Below are positions 18,339 to 26,387 of a stretch of DNA of 64,000 bases, one piece after another. Position 1 is the stretch's first letter, and every line of letters starts with the position of its first letter. The stretch spans positions 62,001-126,000 of the forward strand of contig NZ_AMRG01000010.1 in NCBI RefSeq assembly GCF_000299895.1, given 5' to 3'. The position numbers and the translations under genes are program-made. The notes under the pieces are model-generated. The model was not told the origin of the DNA. It saw nothing but the letters and a program-made list of their open reading frames with translations, and searched no databases. This DNA comes from Idiomarina xiamenensis 10-D-4. GTDB lineage: Bacteria > Pseudomonadota > Gammaproteobacteria > Enterobacterales > Alteromonadaceae.

Positions 18339-18357
18339 CGGCATAGTTAGATCATCG

Positions 18358-19065
18358 TTAGATCATCCAGCTTCGACCGCCATCGACTTTAATGCTGGTG
18401 CCGGTAATGAACTGATTATCACGCAGGCTAAAAATAGCATCGATAACCGGCTGTAAGCCGCCTTCGCGTTGTAGCAGGGTTTCAGACAAGACTTGTTGTT
18501 GGTGCTTATCGTCGTGTTCTGGCAAAAATAAAATGGGGCCGGGTTCGATAGCGTTAACCCGCACCGCTGGTGCTAATTGCTTGGCAAAGGCGGCGGTTAA
18601 ACTTGCCAGCGCCGCTTTTGCCGCACAGTAAGCGATATAGTCGGTGTTAGGCCGCGCTGCATATATGTCAGTGATATTAATAACTAAGCCGTCGTCAGCG
18701 GCTGCAAGCAACGGCTGGCAGTCGCGGATAAGTTTATAAGGGGTCATGGCATGTACGTTGAATAGCGCTTGTAGGGCGTGCTCGTCGTCATCGACCCGCT
18801 GGTTGTTAAAAAAGCACGACGCATTGTTGACCAGCAAGTCCAACTGCTCGCTATGCGCTCGCAAGCTACTGATTAAGCGAGTAACGGCATCACTGTCGTT
18901 AAAATCGGCCTGAATGGCGATAGCGCCGCGCTCGGTCAGTTCATCAATGCCATCACGTGAGCGATTATAGTGCGCAAACACTTGGTACGATTGGTCGATT
19001 AATTGATGGGCTAAGGCCAGCCCTAGGCGCCGTCCAGCGCCGGTAACAAGTGCCGTTTTACTCAT
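18358..19065 (-). CDS. folM: Pteridine/dihydromonapterin reductase-type SDR
   Basis: A 235-residue short-chain dehydrogenase/reductase. The cofactor motif TGAGRRLG is the TGxxxRxG variant typical of pteridine reductases and FolM, which reduce dihydromonapterin or dihydrofolate with NADPH. VNNAS and the catalytic YCAAK (from YIAYCAAKAAL) are present, and the C-terminus GTSIKVDGGRSWMI is standard. The ATG at 19065 overlaps the stop of the upstream folK-like gene as ATGA; an ATG two codons earlier is possible. The genomic link to a pterin kinase supports the pterin role. The symbol is an inference from motif plus context. Confidence 0.75.
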   Translation of the reverse strand: MSKTALVTGAGRRLGLALAHQLIDQSYQVFAHYNRSRDGIDELTERGAIAIQADFNDSDAVTRLISSLRAHSEQLDLLVNNASCFFNNQRVDDDEHALQALFNVHAMTPYKLIRDCQPLLAAADDGLVINITDIYAARPNTDYIAYCAAKAALASLTAAFAKQLAPAVRVNAIEPGPILFLPEHDDKHQQQVLSETLLQREGGLQPVIDAIFSLRDNQFITGTSIKVDGGRSWMI

Positions 19066-19460
19066 GCGCAAGATGCTCCTAGCTGTGTTTTAATCGCTGC
19101 GTAAAAGTCCTGATAAAGCGCCTGTAAATAATCCGGCACTTGGCGATTATCGTGAATATCGTCGCTGAGAATATCAATGTCGATAGGTCTATCTTTTTCG
19201 CTACAACGAGGGTCATCACGGTCGCGCCCTTGAGCAATTTCAATGGCGTTAAAATACTGTTTTAATTGTGTCGCGTTGAGCGGGGTATCGATAATAAATA
19301 ACGCATTTAAAAAGTCGTTATCGGTATCAATAGCCACCGGTTTGGTTTTGATCACCGCGCTAGTGTATAGCTGTCCCGGCAACTGAGCCAAGGCTTGCTG
19401 TGCCCGCTCAATATTAAAGGCCGCTTGCAGGTTGCTGCCCAAACTACATAAATAACGCAT
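19062..19460 (-). CDS. Short FolK-like pterin pyrophosphokinase
   Basis: 132 residues resembling 6-hydroxymethyl-dihydropterin pyrophosphokinase (HPPK). The start YLCSLGSNLQAA corresponds to the family's ALGSNLG. KPVAIDTDNDFLNALFIIDT matches the ExVGxxxQxxFLNxV region, and GRDRDDPRCSEKDRPIDIDIL contains the two Mg-binding Asp in DIDIL. It is about 25-30 residues shorter than ordinary FolK and diverged in the GRxR region, so it may be a secondary paralogue rather than the housekeeping enzyme. It is the first gene of a two-gene unit with the folM-type reductase. Confidence 0.75.
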   Translation of the reverse strand: MRYLCSLGSNLQAAFNIERAQQALAQLPGQLYTSAVIKTKPVAIDTDNDFLNALFIIDTPLNATQLKQYFNAIEIAQGRDRDDPRCSEKDRPIDIDILSDDIHDNRQVPDYLQALYQDFYAAIKTQLGASCA

Positions 19461-19590
19461 AGATGAATTCCAGAAACGGCTAAAGTACGCAAATCAATAG
19501 ATACTCATACGACGGCTAACAGCATACCGTTTTACATGCCGTCGAAAAAGTTTTTCCACGGCAGTTGTTTGTCGCAGGGATTTCACTCGC

Positions 19591-19608
19591 CTGTCGTAAA
19601 ACTGTCAT
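19591..19608 (+). promoter_or_regulatory. PhoB box
   Basis: CTGTCGTAAAACTGTCAT differs at a single position from the consensus CTGTCATAAAACTGTCAT (two CTGTCAT-type heptamers 11 bases apart). Ten bases downstream is TAAGCT (19619-19624), at the spacing seen for the -10 element of Pho promoters. It points to transcription rightwards, starting near 19631, activated under phosphate limitation. Confidence 0.6.
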
Positions 19609-19630
19609 ATCAACAGCTTAAGCTAAGCGC

Positions 19631-19741
19631 CGTCATCAATTGCATGACCCGGTTTTCTGTCTCCCTGGAACCTTTCAGATAGACCGTGCTTTTCGCAGCC
19701 CTTTGCGTGCATACAGCAACGCTTAAAAGGGCTGCTTTTTT
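19631..19741 (+). ncRNA. Candidate PhoB-controlled small RNA
   Basis: About 110 bases between the PhoB-box promoter and a strong terminator, with no coding frame of note and no adjacent plus-strand gene to be served by either element. The 3' end is the GCAGCCCTTTGCGT / ACGC..AAAGGGCTGC hairpin followed by a T-run, the usual end of Hfq-type sRNAs. Ends are estimated. Alternatively this is an attenuated leader for the gene at 19879. Confidence 0.4.
19695..19741 (+). terminator. Strong intrinsic terminator in the folK/19879 intergenic region
   Basis: Stem GCAGCCCTTT / AAAGGGCTGC with an inner GCGT/ACGC, a loop, then TTTTTTATTT. No protein gene ends just upstream on the plus strand, which is why a small RNA is proposed. 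Confidence 0.8.
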
Positions 19742-19878
19742 ATTTCTATCGGGTTCTTTCTCGCCTTTATCTTGTTTAAAAAACAAGCATTCATTTCGTA
19801 AAATGTTTTGAGTTGAAAATAAATCGATGGGTTGTTAGCCTGAACTTAACTATTCGCTGCCAACGGACGGGTCAGACC

Positions 19879-20373
19879 ATGAGGCGACCATTACCATGGT
19901 TAGCATTGTGGGTATTGTTACTAAGCTTGCCTTTGCAAGCGCTATCTCAGCGGACTGATGCTAACAATGAGTTAACATTGAGTGGGCCCGGGGTGGTCAG
20001 CAAAGAAGGCTATTTTACCTTACAGGTAGGTGTACCCGTGTCTGTCGGACAAGCCGCTCAACCGCTGCAAATTGCCATGAGTGAGCATGCTGACATGAGC
20101 GCGGTAAGCGCCACTTATCGGCCGTTAGGTGATTTTCAGCAGTTGACATTAAGTGGCTTTGCCGACGGTAGTTATTACTTTCAAGCCCGTCTAGACGATG
20201 CGGGTAACGACGCTGCCGAGCCTCTGTTAAGCGATATCGTTCGTGTCGACGTTAAACATTATTCTCATGCTCAAGCTTACGGTTTGTTTATTGCTGGCGC
20301 ATTGTTATTTTCCATTCTGGTGATCCTGGTACTGTGCTTACACCGTACTCGAAACACGGATAATCACGGTTAA
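19879..20373 (+). CDS. Small exported, membrane-anchored protein upstream of a symporter
   Basis: 164 residues from the ATG at 19879; an in-frame TTG at 19813 would add an unlikely N-terminus. The start MRRPLPWLALWVLLLSLPLQALSQ is a signal peptide. A beta-rich periplasmic domain follows (LTLSGPGVVSKEGYFTLQVG, LTLSGFADGSYYFQARL, fibronectin-like in flavour). One C-terminal membrane helix (AYGLFIAGALLFSILVILVL) and a short basic tail end it. No family recognised. It lies 12 bases upstream of a sodium/solute symporter and may be its accessory or sensory subunit (inference). Confidence 0.7.
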   Translation: MRRPLPWLALWVLLLSLPLQALSQRTDANNELTLSGPGVVSKEGYFTLQVGVPVSVGQAAQPLQIAMSEHADMSAVSATYRPLGDFQQLTLSGFADGSYYFQARLDDAGNDAAEPLLSDIVRVDVKHYSHAQAYGLFIAGALLFSILVILVLCLHRTRNTDNHG

Positions 20374-20385
20374 CAGGGACGTGTA

Positions 20386-21813
20386 ATGACCGAATTTGCG
20401 TTATCCAGTCAATTAGCCTTTACCATCGTTGCCGTGTTTGGACTGGCTTGGATAGCTTTTGGCTGGTGGCTTGGGCGCGCTAATAAAAGCCATGAAGATT
20501 ATGCCTTGGCTGGGCGTAACGTCGGTTTTGCCTTTGCCGCAGCGACCGCTATGGCGACTTGGGTGACCAGCAACACCACTTTAGTTGCACCGCAGTTGAC
20601 TTATCAATTCGGCGTCTGGGGTATGATCGGTTACTCCTTTGCGGCACTCGGCTTGATCTTATTTGCGCCGCTGGCAAAACGTATCAAAGAGCTGTTGCCG
20701 CATGGCTATACCTCGGGCGACTTTATCCGTTTACGCTATGGCCGCGCAGCTTGGTATGTGTTTATTGTCATTTCGACGGTTTATGCGTTTGGCTGGTTGG
20801 TCAGTCTGGGCATGGCTGGCGGTATTTTGTTGCAAGCACTCAGTGGTCTCGAGTATCACATTGGTATGAGTGCGATATTGCTCATTTGTGTGTTCTACAC
20901 GTTATTCGGCGGCTTGCGTGCCGTTATCGCTACCGACTTTATTCAGGCGTTGATCATCATCGTAGGGGTGGTCTTAGTTGCTTATTTATTGATGGATAAA
21001 GTTGGACTTGAATCTATTCATCAAAATCTCAGTAATGACCATCCGCAGTTATTAGATTTGTTGTTTCCGGCGGCGATGATGTTTCTCTTCAACAACATCT
21101 TTTTTGGCTTGGGTGAGATTTTTCATTCCAACGTTTGGTGGTCTCGGGCGCTAGCGTTTAAAAAGCGGGTCGCGTTTAAAGCGTTTTTCCTCGGTGGCTT
21201 ATTATGGCTACCAATCCCGATTGTTACCGGCTTTATTGCATTAGCGGCGCCACAATTAGGCATCTTCCCACCTAGCCCCGATATGGTCGGGCCGACGGTG
21301 GCGGCATCGGTGTTAGGTGAAGTGGGCGCGGTGATTGTTTTTATCGTGGTATTTTCGGCATTAGCCTCGAGCCTAGACTCGTTATTGGCGGCTACCGCCG
21401 ACTTATTAACGCGAGATGTTTACCATAAATTACTGAAACCACAGGCTGGCGATGCTCAGTTGCTAAAAGTTAACCGCTATACTGTGTTGCTATTAGGTGT
21501 ACTAACTTGGCTACTTTGTTTGCCACAGTTATCGTCATTGGGCGCGTTGCTTAATTTCACTGGCGCTTTTGTGGCAAGCACCATTTTTCCGATTTTATTG
21601 GGGTTATATCAGCGTCGACTGACAGGCCGCTATGCCTGTGCCGCAATGGTATTAGGCACCGCTATTGGCTTGACCGGCTATTTCGTGATTGGCTTTTACG
21701 TCGCAGCCTTATTGTCGGCGGCGGTATCCGGCGCGGTTTGTGGTGTCGGTGTGCTCCGCAACCGGCAACCCTTTGATTGGCAACGCCTGAGCGAGCAGGA
21801 GCCAAGCGCATGA
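20386..21813 (+). CDS. Sodium:solute symporter family transporter
   Basis: A 475-residue inner-membrane protein with about 13 hydrophobic segments. The features YALAGRNVGFAFAAATAMATW and SALASSLDSLLAATADLLTRDVY are hallmarks of the SSS (sodium/solute symporter) family, the latter carrying the Na-site serines of TM8 in LeuT-fold transporters. GPTVAASVLGEVGAVI and a final helix GAVCGVGVLRNRQP are also seen. The substrate is unknown. It is the second gene of a co-oriented unit with carbamoyltransferase- and asparagine-synthetase-like enzymes, so its solute may be their substrate. Its stop overlaps the next gene by ATGA. Confidence 0.9.
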   Translation: MTEFALSSQLAFTIVAVFGLAWIAFGWWLGRANKSHEDYALAGRNVGFAFAAATAMATWVTSNTTLVAPQLTYQFGVWGMIGYSFAALGLILFAPLAKRIKELLPHGYTSGDFIRLRYGRAAWYVFIVISTVYAFGWLVSLGMAGGILLQALSGLEYHIGMSAILLICVFYTLFGGLRAVIATDFIQALIIIVGVVLVAYLLMDKVGLESIHQNLSNDHPQLLDLLFPAAMMFLFNNIFFGLGEIFHSNVWWSRALAFKKRVAFKAFFLGGLLWLPIPIVTGFIALAAPQLGIFPPSPDMVGPTVAASVLGEVGAVIVFIVVFSALASSLDSLLAATADLLTRDVYHKLLKPQAGDAQLLKVNRYTVLLLGVLTWLLCLPQLSSLGALLNFTGAFVASTIFPILLGLYQRRLTGRYACAAMVLGTAIGLTGYFVIGFYVAALLSAAVSGAVCGVGVLRNRQPFDWQRLSEQEPSA

Positions 21814-21932
21814 TGATGTCAGCCGAGACTTTCCAACTACTTATTGTGACAGCACTGATACTCAGTTCGCTGGCGCCACTCATTTTATTGGCGCTGTATG
21901 TTAAAGATTTATTTGCAAAAGACTTATGGTAA
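21810..21932 (+). CDS. 40-residue membrane peptide overlapping the symporter gene
   Basis: MMMSAETFQLLIVTALILSS then one continuous hydrophobic helix ending LLALYVKDLFAKDLW. The ATG overlaps the symporter stop as ATGA, so it is probably translationally coupled and made in proportion to the transporter. It ends 6 bases before the next gene's start. Single-helix companions of this kind are known for several transporters (established for other families); partnership here is inference. Confidence 0.6.
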   Translation: MMMSAETFQLLIVTALILSSLAPLILLALYVKDLFAKDLW

Positions 21933-21938
21933 CCCGTT

Positions 21939-23006
21939 ATGAACATGAATGATGTTTCGTTACATCGAGAGCGGCCCGATGTGTGTGGTGACGCACACCC
22001 AAAGGCGTTATTGCGCGCGGTGCAAGAAGACGGCGATTTTTTACTCAAACTGGCTGATCAGCACGTGGTATCGGTCGACCAATTTAGCCGTGAGACGCTG
22101 CGTCAGTTGTTTCGTTTGGCGGCTAAATATGAGGCCAACCCGAACCGTTTTAGTACCCCTCTGCAGGGTAAAATCTTGATCAGTGCGTTTTATGAGCCGA
22201 GCACTCGCACGCGCTTATCGTTTGAGAGTGCTTGGCATCGTCTAGGCGGCGATATCATGTCAATCACCGACCGCTCCACGACCGGTATTGCCAAGGGCGA
22301 GAGTCTCTCTGATGTTGCCGAAATGTTTAATAATTATGGCGACTGTGTGGTATTACGCGATAACAACGAGCATTCCATCGAAGAAATGTTAGGCTCGCTG
22401 CGAATTCCGATCATTAACGCGGGTAATGGTGCCGATGAGCATCCGACCCAAGCCATGGCGGATATGTACGCGTTGTTTAAATGGCGCCCCGAGTTAGTCA
22501 GTGATGACGAGCAAAAGCAAAAGATCCGCATTGGTGTGGTGGGTGTGCCCAACAAAATGCGTACTGTGCGCAGCTTTTTAAAAATCTTATCGAAGTTTCC
22601 CGATGCCGTTGAAGAGTTGGTGGTGATTCATGCGCAAGGTAACGCGGATGAGCTCTTTGGTGCCGATCAACGTGAACAATTGGAGTCGGCAGGTATCCGT
22701 ATTAGTACCAGCCAAGACATGAATGCCGAGTTGCCTCGTTTAGATGTGGTGTACATTAATGCCATCTCTTGGGAGGGCGACACCTTTAGTACCTATGGCA
22801 GCGAGTTTCAGCTATCGGCGGCGTCACCGTTAAAAGATGACGCCATCATTTTGCACCCATTGGCGCGCGGCGATGAGTTGTCGTGTGACCTCGACCAAAC
22901 CCCACACAACTGGTACTTCAGCCAGGCACGGGGCGCGGTATTTTTGCGCATGGCGTTGTTAACCTGCATGGTACAACGCGCTGAGCGTGTCATTGACGTG
23001 GTTTAA
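21939..23006 (+). CDS. Aspartate-carbamoyltransferase-like enzyme with altered second-substrate site
   Basis: 355 residues, aligning along its length with the catalytic chain of aspartate carbamoyltransferase. Carbamoyl-phosphate residues are kept: FYEPSTRTRLSFESA, AKGES, the Arg of VVLRDN, EHPTQ, and the Arg/Thr of NKMRTVRSF. The C-terminal stretch TPHNWYFSQARGAVFLR also matches. But the aspartate-binding TRxQxER segment reads INAISWEGDTF, lacking the arginine equivalent to E. coli Arg229 and the Gln, and HPLPR has become HPLAR. A 50-residue N-terminal extension precedes the core. There is no regulatory pyrI gene next to it. A different carbamoyl acceptor, or a non-pyrimidine role, is likely; true pyrB may be elsewhere. 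Confidence 0.75.
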   Translation: MNMNDVSLHRERPDVCGDAHPKALLRAVQEDGDFLLKLADQHVVSVDQFSRETLRQLFRLAAKYEANPNRFSTPLQGKILISAFYEPSTRTRLSFESAWHRLGGDIMSITDRSTTGIAKGESLSDVAEMFNNYGDCVVLRDNNEHSIEEMLGSLRIPIINAGNGADEHPTQAMADMYALFKWRPELVSDDEQKQKIRIGVVGVPNKMRTVRSFLKILSKFPDAVEELVVIHAQGNADELFGADQREQLESAGIRISTSQDMNAELPRLDVVYINAISWEGDTFSTYGSEFQLSAASPLKDDAIILHPLARGDELSCDLDQTPHNWYFSQARGAVFLRMALLTCMVQRAERVIDVV

Positions 23007-23054
23007 CCGGTGAAATATTTCACGCAAAGATTCATCAAGGGAGAGTAGTAGCCT

Positions 23055-25070
23055 ATGTGTGGCATTGCAGGCGTTTTTAATCAGCAGTCAAACAGCCCGA
23101 TCGACGCGCAGACATTGGTCAATATGGCCGCGATCATGCACCATCGTGGTCCCGATGGTTTTGGTTACCAGGTTTTGGATGAACACGGCGTTGGTTTTAG
23201 CCATGCGCGTTTATCTATCATTGATTTAAACGAACAGCGCGGACGGCAACCTTTTATGTCAGCGGATGAGCAGCTGATGTTGGCGCATAATGGTGAGTTC
23301 TACGATTTTCAGCGCATTCGAGCCGATTTAACCGCGCAGGGTACGCGTTTTCAGAGTAAGAGTGATTCCGAAATTGTCATCCACCTGTATCAACGTTATG
23401 GCCTTACCGAAACGCTTAAGCATCTGCGAGGCGAATTTGCTTTTAGCTTTTACGATAAGCAAGAGGATGCCTTGTACTTAGTGCGTGACCGTTTTGGTAT
23501 CAAACCGCTGTATTGGACACAAACCGAACAAGGCGTGGTATTCGGCTCTGAACTCAAAGTGTTGTTTGCACATCCTGCGGTGAAACGCCAGTTCTCGGCC
23601 GAGGGTTTATACCATCAGTTAATACAGGTCATGGTGCCAGGCTCGACCGCTTTTGAGGGGGTACAGCAGGTGATGCCCGGGCATGTAGTCAAAATTACCC
23701 GGACAGCAGACGGCTTAAATATCGATACGAGTAAATATTGGGATGTAAACTTCCCGCTTGCTAACGAGTATCCTGGTGATGAGGTCGATGAACAGCAATA
23801 CATCGACGGTGTGCGCGAACACTTGCTTGACGCGGTTCAGCAACGCATGGTGGCCGACGTGCCGGTGGGTTGTTATTTATCCGGTGGTATCGACTCTTGT
23901 TCAATTTTGGGGTTAGCGGCGGCGGCCACCCAGTATTCGGTGAAAGCCTTCACCATCGGTTTTGATTCTGATGCCTATGACGAAACGCCGATTGCTCGCG
24001 AAATGGCCGAGGCGACCGGCGCTGACCATCATATCATGGCGCTGAAGGCGAACGATTTATACGATCATTTTGTACAAACGCTATGGCACACCGAGCGCAC
24101 CATCTATAACACTTTGGGTGTGGCAAAATATTTGATGAGCCAGCAAGTGAAACAAGCCGGTTATAAAGTGGTGATGACTGGCGAGGGTTCTGACGAGTTG
24201 TTTGCTGGTTATCCGGCGTTCCGTAAGGATATGTTCTTACACGGCTTGGACCATTTACCTGAGCATGAACGGCAGGGGGAGCAAGCCATTTTGGAAGAGA
24301 GCAATCAACTGTTTAAGGGCGCTATGTTGGCGCGCGAAGAGTACGTCAGCGAAGCCTTTAACGAAAAAATGGGTTTTACTCCGAGTTGTGTACAGCCGTG
24401 GCTCTCGTGTTCGCCGGTAGCGTTGCAATTAGTGTCGGCATCACACCGCGAGAAACTGCAACATTACGATGCCGGTAAAGCCATCGCCGATACCCTCGAC
24501 GCTGACATGTTAAGTGACAGACATCCGCTCGACCGCGCGCAATATGTGTGGATAAAAACCATGTTAGAAGGGCAAATCTTAACCTGGGGCGGTGACCGCG
24601 TGGATATGGCCAACTCAATGGAAGCACGCCCAGCGTTTTTAGACCATCACTTAGCCGAGTATGCGTTTACCGTACCACCACATTTACGTATTAAGGGTAA
24701 TAAAGAAAAGTACGTGTTACGTGAGGCGATGAAAGGTCTGTTACCCGAGACGCTTTATAAGCGCGAAAAGTTTGCCTTTATGGCGCCACCAGCGCATACC
24801 GATCCAGAAAAGTGGAAAGCGGTCGAGTTGTTAGCTGAGCAGTTTCTTAACCGTGAAGCGGTCGAGGCCGCCGGACTATTGGACTACGATGAGGTGGTAC
24901 GTACCTTTGCACGGCATGAAGACCCGGATGTGCCTAGTGAAGAAAAAGTGCAGCTTGATGCGGTTATCAACCACCTGCTTGGCGTGCAGGTTCTACATCA
25001 CCATTTCGTCGAGACCGACGTGCCGGCGATGGCCGCTGCACGAGCGCAGGAGCTAAATTGGCGAGCCTAA
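23055..25070 (+). CDS. Asparagine-synthetase-type amidotransferase (glutamine-hydrolysing)
   Basis: 671 residues. It begins MCGIAGVF, so Cys2 becomes the N-terminal nucleophile of a class II glutaminase. RLSIID, HNGEFYDF and SDSEIVIHLY complete that domain (to about 190). The synthetase domain has the pyrophosphatase-type loop SGGIDSCS near residue 276, TGEGSDELFAGY and DRVDMANSMEARPAFLD, typical of AsnB. It could amidate aspartate to asparagine, but the family also includes natural-product enzymes. Being last in a unit with a symporter and an odd carbamoyltransferase, a specialised substrate is possible. It is about 100 residues longer than E. coli AsnB. Confidence 0.85.
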   Translation: MCGIAGVFNQQSNSPIDAQTLVNMAAIMHHRGPDGFGYQVLDEHGVGFSHARLSIIDLNEQRGRQPFMSADEQLMLAHNGEFYDFQRIRADLTAQGTRFQSKSDSEIVIHLYQRYGLTETLKHLRGEFAFSFYDKQEDALYLVRDRFGIKPLYWTQTEQGVVFGSELKVLFAHPAVKRQFSAEGLYHQLIQVMVPGSTAFEGVQQVMPGHVVKITRTADGLNIDTSKYWDVNFPLANEYPGDEVDEQQYIDGVREHLLDAVQQRMVADVPVGCYLSGGIDSCSILGLAAAATQYSVKAFTIGFDSDAYDETPIAREMAEATGADHHIMALKANDLYDHFVQTLWHTERTIYNTLGVAKYLMSQQVKQAGYKVVMTGEGSDELFAGYPAFRKDMFLHGLDHLPEHERQGEQAILEESNQLFKGAMLAREEYVSEAFNEKMGFTPSCVQPWLSCSPVALQLVSASHREKLQHYDAGKAIADTLDADMLSDRHPLDRAQYVWIKTMLEGQILTWGGDRVDMANSMEARPAFLDHHLAEYAFTVPPHLRIKGNKEKYVLREAMKGLLPETLYKREKFAFMAPPAHTDPEKWKAVELLAEQFLNREAVEAAGLLDYDEVVRTFARHEDPDVPSEEKVQLDAVINHLLGVQVLHHHFVETDVPAMAAARAQELNWRA

Positions 25071-25093
25071 AACTCGACCTTTGCGTAACCTTT

Positions 25094-25120
25094 AGCCGCG
25101 GCATTGACCGCGGCTTTTTT
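25094..25120 (+). terminator. Intrinsic terminator after the asparagine-synthetase-like gene
   Basis: AGCCGCGG / CCGCGGCT hairpin with a 6-base loop and T-run. It marks the end of the 19.9-25.1 kb unit. Confidence 0.9.
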
Positions 25121-25244
25121 ATTCACGACCCTTCACACTTCTTGTCATTATTAACAAATGTAAACTGATCTGACACATTGTTGACTACGTAGCCTAGATC
25201 GACTCGGTTATGCTAGCTGAAGCCGTATAAGACACCGTTTATTG

Positions 25245-26387
25245 ATGGATTTTAACATGCCAGACATGCTTTCACGTTCGTTGACCACCATTGTTCATGC
25301 CAGTGTAGCGCTTGGCTTAACGTTGCTGACTACGTTGTGGGTCACGCCAACACAGGCTCAGCAGGGAGCCGATCAACGTCTGAAAGTGACCGTTGAACGG
25401 GTACAATTTAAACCCGAGCAATTTAGTGTCGAGGCGGTAGGCTCGGCGCGCGCAAAACGCTCGGTGACCATTTATCCAGCCGTTGCCGATAAAGTGGTTG
25501 ACGTTAATTTTAGTGCCGGGCAACGCGTTCAAGCCGGTGATATTCTGGTCGAGCTGGATTCGCGTCGGCAACAGGTAGCGGTAAATCTGGCTAAAGTCCA
25601 ATTAGCCGACGCTCAGCGCAGCGTTGAACGCTTGCAACGTTTACGTCGCCAACCCGGTGAGGGCGCCATCCCCCAACAAGAATTAGACGATGCCATTACG
25701 CAGCGGGATATGGCAGAAATCGAGTTGCAGCGCGCGCAAACCGAGTTAGAGGATCGCTATGTACGCGCACCCTTTGATGGGGTGGTCGGCATTACCGATA
25801 TTGAAGTGGGTGATCGTATTAACGAGCAAACCGTTATTACCAGCATTGATGATCGGTCTTCGTTATTGCTCGACTTCGTTGCCCCAGAGTCGGCTTTGAG
25901 TCTGTTACAAACGGACAACGCATCATTAATGGTGACTCCTTGGCAACGTCCCCAACAGCAGATTGCGGCTGAAATCGTGCAAGTTGACTCCCGTTTAAAC
26001 ACCGATACGCGTAGCATTCGCGCCCGCGCCGAATTGCAAAACCCCGATGAACAGTTGATCCCCGGTATGAGTTTTCGTATTCGCCTGCAAGTCAAAGGTC
26101 GTCAATACGCGTCAATCCCGGAGTCGGCACTATTATGGGGGCCGCGGACACCCTATATTTGGGTGGTTGAAAAGGGGCAGGCGAGGCGCGTCGATGTGCA
26201 AATTCAGCAGCGTCAGGCGGGCTATGTGTTGGTCGCCGGTGATATTGCTCTGGATGATTTATTAATTGTCGAAGGGGTGCAGCGCTTACGCCATGGTCAG
26301 CCGATTCGTTATAGCGAAGCGGCGCTGGAAAGTAACAACAGCGCCGACAGTTCGCAACCACAGGCGTCTTTGGGAGCACGACAATGA
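25245..26387 (+). CDS. RND efflux periplasmic adaptor (membrane fusion protein)
   Basis: About 380 residues with an N-terminal export signal (hydrophobic run SVALGLTLLTTLWV, then TPTQAQQ). The lipoyl half-motifs (VTIYPAVADKVVDVNF with AGDILVELD, and LEDRYVRAPFDGVVGITDIEVGD) flank a short alpha-hairpin (about 115-150); beta-barrel and membrane-proximal domains follow. It links an inner-membrane RND pump to an outer-membrane channel. The start is uncertain: ATG 25245, TTG 25242 and ATG 25257 are all in frame without a clear ribosome binding site. It overlaps the pump gene by ATGA. Confidence 0.9.
   Translation: MDFNMPDMLSRSLTTIVHASVALGLTLLTTLWVTPTQAQQGADQRLKVTVERVQFKPEQFSVEAVGSARAKRSVTIYPAVADKVVDVNFSAGQRVQAGDILVELDSRRQQVAVNLAKVQLADAQRSVERLQRLRRQPGEGAIPQQELDDAITQRDMAEIELQRAQTELEDRYVRAPFDGVVGITDIEVGDRINEQTVITSIDDRSSLLLDFVAPESALSLLQTDNASLMVTPWQRPQQQIAAEIVQVDSRLNTDTRSIRARAELQNPDEQLIPGMSFRIRLQVKGRQYASIPESALLWGPRTPYIWVVEKGQARRVDVQIQQRQAGYVLVAGDIALDDLLIVEGVQRLRHGQPIRYSEAALESNNSADSSQPQASLGARQ

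Noticed and set aside
20559-20999. A 146-codon frame inside the symporter gene
   Set aside because: Shadow of a highly conserved membrane protein gene; no ribosome binding site.
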